This document shows, piece after piece, positions 23,785 to 28,787 of a DNA stretch of 28,787 nt. A model generated the notes under the pieces. The model did not search any database and was not told the origin of the DNA. It saw only the letters and a list, made by a program, of their open reading frames with translations. The translations under genes and the position numbers were made by a program. The stretch's first letter is position 1, and the number at the start of each line of letters is the position of its first letter. The stretch spans positions 1 through 28,787 of the forward strand of contig CAYXOX010000023.1 of the NCBI GenBank assembly GCA_964466745.1, given 5' to 3'. The stretch is from CAYXOX01 sp964466745 (lineage in GTDB: Bacteria; Pseudomonadota; Alphaproteobacteria; Rhodobacterales; Rhodobacteraceae).

Positions 23785-23980
23785 ACATCAGCCGGCGGGG
23801 CGAAAACCCGGAAGGGCAGACCTTGCCGCGCCAAGTCCGAACCCGGCAGGCGGCGCTACCGCTTTCATGGCGGCATGAGCACCGGCCCGAGAACGCCCGA
23901 GGGGCGCGCGCATCGCGGAAGGGCGGCGGCCGCGCTGGGCGAGGCGGCGGGCAGAACGGGCGGCGGCTGCATCGGCTTGA
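23785..23980 (+). pseudogene. HGGxSTG-domain protein, decayed remnant with frameshift
   Basis: Plus-strand codons from 23785 read SAGGAKTRKGRPCRAK...GRRRYRFHGGMSTGPRTPEGRA. This matches the small alphaproteobacterial family with consensus CGAKTR-x-G-x-PC...CRFHGG-x-STGPRTPEG-x-ARIAEAQRRRWA (recalled, not searched). Three lesions are visible. An in-frame TAA at 23782-23784 precedes the homologous part and no start codon follows it. Two of the three conserved cysteines are changed (Gly in GGAKTR, Tyr in RYRFH), each explained by one base. After TPEGRA the homology continues in another reading frame as ARIAEGRRPRWARRRAERA to TGA 23980. The frame change falls in a CG dinucleotide run at 23905-23911, as if 2 bp were lost. 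The function of the family is unknown. Confidence 0.7.
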
Positions 23981-24053
23981 AGTACCGGGGCAGGCGGCCG
24001 AGCCAATCGAGGGAACACCTTCGAGGCGGGCAAGCCACCTTCGCCGCGCCCGC

Positions 24054-24074
24054 GTGGGGGGCTAAGTGGGGGGC
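24054..24074. repeat. Short direct repeat GTGGGGGGC
   Basis: Two copies of GTGGGGGGC (24054-24062 and 24066-24074) are separated by TAA. They mark the edge of an AT-rich patch (about 24075-24130) next to the tRNA 3' end. The stretch 23981-24130 otherwise holds no recognisable gene, terminator or repeat family. Confidence 0.4.
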
Positions 24075-24130
24075 CGAATGCAAGTTGAATGCATTTTTGC
24101 AAATATTTTCGATTACTTGCTTGGCAACCA

Positions 24131-24217
24131 TGGTGCCCAGGAGAGGACTCGAACCTCCACGTCCATACGGACACCAGCACCTGAAGCTGGCGCGTCTACC
24201 AATTCCGCCACCTGGGC
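24131..24217 (-). tRNA. tRNA-Leu (anticodon CAG)
   Basis: An 87-nt tRNA gene on the minus strand with encoded CCA. The acceptor stem is GCCCAGG paired with CCTGGGC. The D-arm region reads TGGCGGAATTGGTAGACGC, typical of tRNA-Leu. The anticodon stem is CCAGC/GCTGG around the loop TTCAGGT, giving anticodon CAG (codon CUG). A class II variable arm (TGTCC...GGACG) and the T-arm GGTTCGAGTCC follow. All stems close without mismatch, so the gene looks functional. In this GC-rich genome CTG should be the major leucine codon, so it is probably important. Confidence 0.97.
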
Positions 24218-24234
24218 CGGTGGTGTGACGTCGG

Positions 24235-24263
24235 GCTTTAGACCCGCGCCCTGCGGCTGTCAA
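24235..24263 (-). promoter_or_regulatory. Candidate promoter of tRNA-Leu
   Basis: A perfect -35 hexamer TTGACA (24263-24258) is followed after 17 bases by TAAAGC (24240-24235), a weak -10. A start a few bases further on would fall about 10 bases before the tRNA 5' end at 24217. The rest of the 159-base divergent region up to the NDUFA9-like gene shows no other clear signal. Confidence 0.5.
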
Positions 24264-24376
24264 CGGGCTGCCGGCGGGCTGTCGGCGGTGTGCGTCGGCG
24301 GGGCGCGACGCGATACCGCTTGTGAACCCGCGGGCGCCCCGGCTAAGCACGGGCGCACAGCAAGAGGAGCGGCCAG

Positions 24377-25369
24377 ATGGCGAAACTCGTCACCATCTAT
24401 GGCGGGTCCGGCTTCGTGGGCCGGTATATCGCGCGGCGCATGGCCAAGGAGGGCTGGCGCGTCCGCGTCGCGGTCCGGCGGCCGAACGACGCGCATTTCG
24501 TGCGCCCCTACGGCGTGGTGGGGCAGGTGGAGCCCGTGTTCTGCAACATCCGCGACGACGAGAGCGTGCGCGTGGTCGCCCGCGGTGCCGACGCCGTAGT
24601 GAATTGCGTGGGCATCCTTTCCGAGAGCGGCAGCCAGAAGTTCGCCGCGCTCCAGGCCGAGGGGGCGGAACGGATCGCCCGAATCGCCGCGGCGGAGGGG
24701 GTGGAGCGCATGGTGCAGCTATCGGCCATCGGCGCCGATCCGCAGAGCCCCAGCGCCTATGCCCGGACGAAGGCCGCGGGCGAGGCTGGGGTGCTTCGCC
24801 ACATGCCGCAGGCGGTCATCCTGCGCCCCTCGATCGTGTTCGGCCCCGAGGACGATTTCTTCAACCGCTTCGCGGCGATGGCCCGCAGCGCCCCGGCCGT
24901 GCCCGTGGTGGGCGCCGGCACGCGTTTCCAGCCCGTCTACGTGGACGACGTGGCGCAGGCGGCCGTCATGGGGGTGCTGGGCAAGGCGCCCGGTGGGATC
25001 TACGAGCTCGGAGGCCCCGATGTGCAGACGTTCCGCGCGCTCATGGCCGAGATGCTGGGCGTCATCCGTCGGCGGCGGATGATCGTTTCGATCCCGTTCT
25101 GGGCGGCGCGGATCATGGGTGGCGGCTTCGACATCCTTGGGTGGGTCACCGGTGGCCTCGTTTCCGGGCCGATCACCGGCGACCAGGTCCGCAACCTGCG
25201 ACGCGACAACATCGTGGCACCCGGTGCGAAGGGTTTCGCCGATCTCGGGATCGTGCCGGTGGCGATGGAGGCGGTGCTGCCGGAGTACCTTTGGCGCTTC
25301 CGCCCCTCGGGGCAATACGCCACCTCCAAGGCCTCGGCGCGCAATCTCAAGGGCGGCGATCTAGGCTGA
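24377..25369 (+). CDS. Complex I NDUFA9 subunit family protein (NAD(P)H-binding, atypical SDR)
   Basis: A 330-residue atypical SDR. The cofactor loop is GGSGFVG (9-15); the second strand ends VAVRRPND, suggesting NADP(H). QLSAIGADPQSPSAYARTKAAGE carries a Y-x3-K, ILRPSIVFGPEDDFFNRFA is the diagnostic stretch of NDUFA9-like proteins, and GTRFQPVYVDDVA follows. Mitochondrial NDUFA9 is an accessory subunit of complex I; bacterial homologues in alphaproteobacteria are usually encoded away from nuo, as here, and their role is not established. AGGAG lies 7 bases before ATG 24377. The 3' end overlaps the convergent uppP gene by 9 bases. Confidence 0.88.
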   Translation: MAKLVTIYGGSGFVGRYIARRMAKEGWRVRVAVRRPNDAHFVRPYGVVGQVEPVFCNIRDDESVRVVARGADAVVNCVGILSESGSQKFAALQAEGAERIARIAAAEGVERMVQLSAIGADPQSPSAYARTKAAGEAGVLRHMPQAVILRPSIVFGPEDDFFNRFAAMARSAPAVPVVGAGTRFQPVYVDDVAQAAVMGVLGKAPGGIYELGGPDVQTFRALMAEMLGVIRRRRMIVSIPFWAARIMGGGFDILGWVTGGLVSGPITGDQVRNLRRDNIVAPGAKGFADLGIVPVAMEAVLPEYLWRFRPSGQYATSKASARNLKGGDLG

Positions 25370-26167
25370 GTACGCCACCGCGAGCAGCACCACTCCAAGC
25401 ACCACCCGGTAGATCACGTAGGGGGTGAAGCTGATGCGCCGCGCGAGCACCATCATCACCCGCAGCGCGGCAAGGGCGGCGAGAAACGCGAGCGCCGCCG
25501 CCAGCACGCCGTCGCGGGCCAGTGCCCAGTCGGCCCGCGCTACCACCTCCAGCCCCTGCACCGCGCCCGCGGCGAAGATGGTGGGGATGGACATCAGCAT
25601 CGCGAGCCGCGCCGCATCCTCCCGGCGGTAACCGAGGAAGCGGGCGCCGGTGATGCAGATGCCCGAGCGCGAGGTGCCTGGGATCAGCGCCACCGCCTGC
25701 CACAGTCCGAGGATCGCGGCGTGTCGCAGGCTCCAGCGCGCGGCGTTGCGTTCCTGCGGGCCGCGCAGATCGGCCCACCAGAGCAGGAGGCCGAAGAGCA
25801 GCATCGCCCAGCCGATCACCTCCACGGAGCGCAGCGCCTCGTCGAGCCCGAGAAGCGCAAGGCCGAGGCCGACGATGAGCACCGGCACGGTGGCGATGGC
25901 GAGGCACAGTGCCAGCCACGGGCCCGGGCCATTCACCTGGCCACGCAGCAGCGGGCGCACGCCGGAGAGGGCGAGGTGCACATCGGGCCAGAAATACACG
26001 ACAACCGCGGCCAAGGTGCCCACATGCACCGCGACGTCGATCACGATGCCCTGGTCGGGCATGCCGGTGAGTGCCGGCAGCAGCACGAGATGCCCCGACG
26101 ACGATACCGGCAGGAATTCCGTGAGCCCCTGGATGATGGCGACGAGGACGAGATGGAAGAGGGGCAT
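25361..26167 (-). CDS. uppP: Undecaprenyl-diphosphatase (BacA type)
   Basis: A 268-residue integral membrane protein with about 8 hydrophobic segments. Both catalytic motifs are present: GLTEFLPVSSSGHL (14-27, with Glu17) and PGTSRSG (163-169). It removes one phosphate from undecaprenyl diphosphate at the periplasmic face and so recycles the lipid carrier for peptidoglycan, O-antigen and exopolysaccharide. ATG 26167 matches family N-termini (MPLFHLVLVAIIQGLTEF); a GTG at 26179 would add four residues. The stop codon lies within the end of the convergent NDUFA9-like gene. Carrier recycling is also needed by the glycan cluster at the start of the window, but no direct link is visible. Confidence 0.95.
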   Translation of the reverse strand: MPLFHLVLVAIIQGLTEFLPVSSSGHLVLLPALTGMPDQGIVIDVAVHVGTLAAVVVYFWPDVHLALSGVRPLLRGQVNGPGPWLALCLAIATVPVLIVGLGLALLGLDEALRSVEVIGWAMLLFGLLLWWADLRGPQERNAARWSLRHAAILGLWQAVALIPGTSRSGICITGARFLGYRREDAARLAMLMSIPTIFAAGAVQGLEVVARADWALARDGVLAAALAFLAALAALRVMMVLARRISFTPYVIYRVVLGVVLLAVAYSA

Positions 26168-26340
26168 GGGCGTGCTCACCGCGAATCATGTTGCGCCAGC
26201 CTAGCGAGGCCAGTCGGGTGGAGAATCCCAAAAGAATGTCCGAACCGGACCTAAATTGACGCCGCCCTTGATCGGACGCTGCCTCGTTGCTGTCGAGGAA
26301 GAGTATTTAGGTCAGTACATGTGACTTTATTTTCCCGTCG

Positions 26341-26378
26341 ACCTCGCGTAAAGGAGCCTCTCACGTCACGCGCGAGGT
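26341..26378 (+). promoter_or_regulatory. Hairpin overlapping the gltD ribosome binding site
   Basis: ACCTCGCG (26341-26348) and CGCGAGGT (26371-26378) are perfect 8-bp complements with a 22-base loop. The 3' arm contains GAGG, 8 bases before the gltD ATG and the only Shine-Dalgarno candidate at a usable distance. A stronger AAAGGAG (26350-26356) lies in the loop but 29 bases from the start. The fold would mask the proximal site. Function is inferred from the pairing. The rest of the 200-base uppP-gltD region shows no firm promoter. Confidence 0.4.
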
Positions 26379-26385
26379 TTGCACC

Positions 26386-27821
26386 ATGGCCCATGACAAG
26401 ATGCTCCGCTTCGTGGATGTCTCCCGCGACATGCCCGAGAAACGCCCGCCCGACCTGCGCCGAGCGGATTTCGGGGAGATCTACGGCGAGTACGCCCGCC
26501 AGAAGGCCACCGAGCAGGCTGGGCGCTGTTCGCAATGTGGCGTGCCCTACTGCCAGAGCCATTGCCCGCTGCACAACAACATCCCCGACTGGCTGATGCT
26601 GACCGCCGAAGGGCGGCTGCGCGAGGCCTACGAGGTGAGCCAGGCCACCAATACCTTTCCCGAGATCTGCGGCCGCATCTGCCCGCAGGACAGGCTGTGC
26701 GAAGGCAACTGCGTGATCGAGCAGTCCGGCCATGGCACCGTCACCATCGGCGCGGTCGAGAAGTACATCACCGATACCGCGTGGGAAGAAGGCTGGGTCC
26801 AGCCGATCAGGCCCGAGGCCGAGCGCGCCGAGAGCGTGGGCATCATCGGTGCCGGGCCCGGCGGGCTTGCCGCGGCCGACATGCTGCGTCGGCAAGGCGT
26901 GCAGGTGACAGTCTACGACCGCTACGACCGCGCAGGCGGGTTGATGACCTACGGCATCCCGGGCTTCAAGCTCGAGAAGGACGTCGTGATGAAGCGCATG
27001 GAGCAGCTTTCCGACGGGGGCGTGACCTTCAGGCTCGGCTGCAACGTGGGCACCGACATCTCCTTCGCCAAGATCCGCGCCGCGCATGACGCCGTGCTGA
27101 TCGCCACCGGCGTCTACAAGTCGCGCGAGCTGGAGGCACCTGGAGTCGGCGCCTCTGGCGTGGTGCGCGCGATCGACTACCTCACTGCGTCCAACCGCAA
27201 GGGCTTCGGCGACACGGTGCCCGAGTTCGAATCGGGAGAGCTGAACGCCGAGGGAAAACGGGTGGTCGTGATCGGCGGGGGGGATACCGCGATGGATTGC
27301 GTGCGCACGGCCGTTCGCCAGGGCGCGCGGAGCGTGAAGTGCCTCTACCGGCGCGACAGGGCGAACATGCCCGGCTCGCAGCGGGAGGTTGAAAACGCCG
27401 AGGAGGAGGGCGTGGAGTTCGTCTGGCTCTCGGCGCCCAAGGGCTTCGCGGGCGACCCGGTGGAAGGGGTGATGGTATCGCGGATGCGCCTTGGCGAGCC
27501 GGATGCGAGCGGGCGCCAGATGCCCGAGATCATCGAGGGCGCCGACTATGTGGAAAGCGCCGATCTGGTGATCAAGGCGCTCGGCTTCGAGCCTGAGCCG
27601 CTGCCCACCCTCTGGGACGTGCCGGAGCTGGAGGTCACCCGCTGGGGCACGATCAAGGCCGATTTCCGGACCCACGAGACCGCGCTGCCGAACGTCTACG
27701 CGGTGGGCGACATCGTGCNNNNNNNNNNAGCCTCGTCGTCTGGGCGATCCGCGACGGGCGCGAGGCCGCCGCCGCGATCCTCGCCCAGTTCGCAGCGCGC
27801 GCCCGCGTCGCCGCGGAATGA
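26386..27821 (+). CDS. gltD: Glutamate synthase [NADPH] small subunit (interrupted by assembly gap)
   Basis: About 477 residues once the gap is closed. The N-terminal iron-sulfur region has Cys48, 51, 56 and 60 (RCSQCGVPYCQSHCP) and Cys95, 99, 105 and 109 (CGRICPQDRLCEGNC). FAD binding is at GAGPGG (155-160), and the NADPH site is VIGGGDTAMDC near 305. GltD oxidises NADPH and passes electrons to GltB, which makes glutamate from glutamine and 2-oxoglutarate. Ten Ns at 27719-27728 break the frame. After the gap the correct frame reads SLVVWAIRDGREAAAAI and ends at TGA 27821; before it the frame ends GDIV. The family reads GD-x-V-RGA-x-LVV, so 8 bases should be missing. Gene order gltD-GFA-gltB differs from gltBD of enterobacteria. 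Confidence 0.93.
27719..27728. other. Assembly gap (10 N)
   Basis: Ten undetermined bases inside gltD. The flanking reading frames fit a true gap of 8 bases (encoding the Arg-Gly-Ala of the family motif together with the C at 27718), so 10 is probably a scaffolding placeholder. Any automatic translation across it shifts frame and runs into the next gene. Confidence 0.95.
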
Positions 27822-28249
27822 GCGCGAGCGTGGCCCCGTTGCGCGGGCACTGCCTGTGTGGATCGGTGCGTGTGGAAATTTCCGCGTGCACGGCGGAGGT
27901 TTCAGCCTGCCACTGCCGCATGTGCCTTGCCTGGAGCGGGGCACCCTTCGCCTGTTTCGAGGCGGCGCCCGAGGCCGTGGCGATCGAGGGCGAGATCAAG
28001 GTCTACCCTTCGTCATCCTTCGCGGAGCGCGCCTTCTGCCCCCGGTGCGGGAGCCATGTCTGGCTGCGGGATACGTCGCCCGACGATGCCCCGTTCGAGT
28101 TCCCCCCGGGGCTCTTCCCGGCGGCCGACGACTTTCCGCTCGTGCGCGAGATCTATGCCGACCGCGCGCCGCTCTGGGCGCGCTTCGAAGGTTTCCATCA
28201 TCGCGTGACGGCGGCGGACTACGAGTTCGCCGCCCGCCACGTCCCGTAA
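27818..28249 (+). CDS. GFA family protein (CENP-V/GFA zinc-binding domain)
   Basis: A 143-residue protein with the zinc-ligand pattern of the GFA fold: GHCLCGSV (Cys12, Cys14), ACHCRMC (Cys31, 33, 36) and FCPRCGSH (Cys74, 77). The founding member was described as glutathione-dependent formaldehyde-activating enzyme, but most members, including this size class, have no proven reaction. The ATG overlaps the gltD stop (ATGA at 27818-27821) and the gene ends 12 bases before gltB, so it is embedded in the glutamate synthase operon. Sequence gives no clue to a role in that pathway. Confidence 0.88.
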   Translation: MSASVAPLRGHCLCGSVRVEISACTAEVSACHCRMCLAWSGAPFACFEAAPEAVAIEGEIKVYPSSSFAERAFCPRCGSHVWLRDTSPDDAPFEFPPGLFPAADDFPLVREIYADRAPLWARFEGFHHRVTAADYEFAARHVP

Positions 28250-28261
28250 AGGAGAGTTGCC

Positions 28262-28787
28262 ATGACGACGCATGATGCCGATTGGGCCGCCGCCGAGGAA
28301 GCACGTCGGGCCTGGATGGCCGAGCACTCGCTCTACGACCCCGCCGACGAGCACTCCTCCTGCGGGGTCGGTCTTGTCGTGTCCATCGACGGGTCCGCGT
28401 CCCGCAAGGTGGTGGAGCATGGCATCACCGCGCTCAAGGCCGTGTGGCACCGCGGTGCTGTCGATGCCGACGGCAAGACGGGCGACGGCGCGGGCATCCA
28501 CGTGCAGATTCCCGTGGAGTTCTTCTACGACCAGATACGCCGCACCGGGCACGAACCCGACAGGCAGAGCCTGATCGCGGTGGGCCAGGTCTTCCTGCCG
28601 CGGACCGATTTCGGCGCGCAGGAAACCTGCCGCACCATCGTGGAATCCGAGGTTCTGCGCATGGGCTACTACATCTACGGCTGGCGTCACGTGCCGGTGG
28701 ACATCTCCTGCCTCGGCACCACGGCGAACGCCACGCGCCCCGAGATCGAGCAGATCATCATCTCCAATTCCAAGGGTGTGGACGAGG
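28262..28787 (+). CDS. gltB: Glutamate synthase [NADPH] large subunit, N-terminal part
   Basis: The first 175 codons of GltB; the gene runs past the end of the window. The class II glutamine amidotransferase domain begins at Cys34 in EHSSCGVGLV. By family knowledge this Cys becomes the N-terminal nucleophile after removal of the propeptide, here 33 residues. ALKAVWHRGAVDADGKTGDGAGI follows, then IPVEFFYDQI and ETCRTIVESEVLRMGYYIYGWRHVPVD, all as in GltB. It hydrolyses glutamine and channels ammonia to the synthase site. AAAGGAG precedes the ATG by 7 bases. Together with gltD it forms the ammonium-assimilating NADPH-GOGAT. Confidence 0.96.
   Translation, partial: MTTHDADWAAAEEARRAWMAEHSLYDPADEHSSCGVGLVVSIDGSASRKVVEHGITALKAVWHRGAVDADGKTGDGAGIHVQIPVEFFYDQIRRTGHEPDRQSLIAVGQVFLPRTDFGAQETCRTIVESEVLRMGYYIYGWRHVPVDISCLGTTANATRPEIEQIIISNSKGVDE

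Noticed and set aside
24081..24130. Intrinsic terminator after tRNA-Leu
   Set aside because: The AT-rich sequence gives only a weak, mismatched stem and no T-run in the right place.
24131..24217. tRNA 3' end as a phage attachment site
   Set aside because: No second copy of the tRNA 3' sequence and no integrase gene was found in the window, so an att site cannot be claimed.
26386..28275. Apparent fusion of gltD with a 629-residue reading frame
   Set aside because: It is produced by the wrong number of Ns at 27719-27728. With 8 bases gltD ends normally at 27821.
1..28787. CRISPR arrays, insertion sequences and riboswitches
   Set aside because: No regularly spaced repeats, no transposase-like frames with terminal inverted repeats and no recognisable riboswitch core was seen on reading either strand.

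Overview
The window is GC-rich (roughly two thirds G+C by eye) and densely coded, with many 4-base stop/start overlaps. Its gene content fits an alphaproteobacterium, most likely of the Rhodobacteraceae/Paracoccaceae. Pointers are a kdsD-lptC-lptA-lptB-hpf-ptsN block, a short one-domain RNase D, a GT14 enzyme with a long C-terminal extension, an NDUFA9-like protein, and a gltD-GFA-gltB cluster. The assignment rests on recognised families, not on any search.

Layout. (1) 1-6863, plus strand: a cell-surface glycan cluster. It holds the end of galU, a galE-like epimerase, a GT4, a GT2 and a GT14 glycosyltransferase, and a two-domain sulfotransferase. The first two genes supply UDP-sugars, the next three transfer sugars, and the last may sulfate the product. 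(2) 6874-11643, minus strand: envelope and housekeeping genes. Read in the direction of transcription they are rnd, kdsD, lptC, lptA, lptB, hpf and ptsN. The rpoN gene that normally sits between lptB and hpf, and kdsC, are both absent. (3) 11877-21553, minus strand: one long carbohydrate catabolic operon. It holds an SDR, a Gfo/Idh/MocA oxidoreductase, a TIM-barrel isomerase, a periplasmic sugar-binding protein, an intrinsic terminator, a sugar ABC ATPase, two permeases and two more Gfo/Idh/MocA oxidoreductases. A LacI-family regulator (21728-22777) is divergent, and two matching 14-bp operators lie in the shared intergenic region. A second SDR (22786-23541) follows beyond the regulator. The substrate cannot be named from sequence; import followed by NAD(P)-dependent oxidation and isomerisation of a sugar, polyol or glycoside is the reasonable inference.

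(4) 23542-24376 is a gene-poor stretch. It contains a short leader ORF, a decayed HGGxSTG-domain gene with a frameshift, an AT-rich patch and a tRNA-Leu(CAG). (5) 24377-28787: an NDUFA9-like protein and undecaprenyl-diphosphatase (tail-to-tail, overlapping by 9 bp), then gltD, a GFA-domain protein and the start of gltB for ammonium assimilation. A 10-N assembly gap lies inside gltD; homology predicts 8 missing bases, so the apparent frameshift there is an artefact.

I found no CRISPR array, intact transposase, integrase or phage structural gene. The most striking sequence-level observations are the frameshifted HGGxSTG relic, the paired LacI operators, the terminator between the binding protein and the transporter genes, and two hairpins that pair with ribosome binding sites (rnd and gltD).
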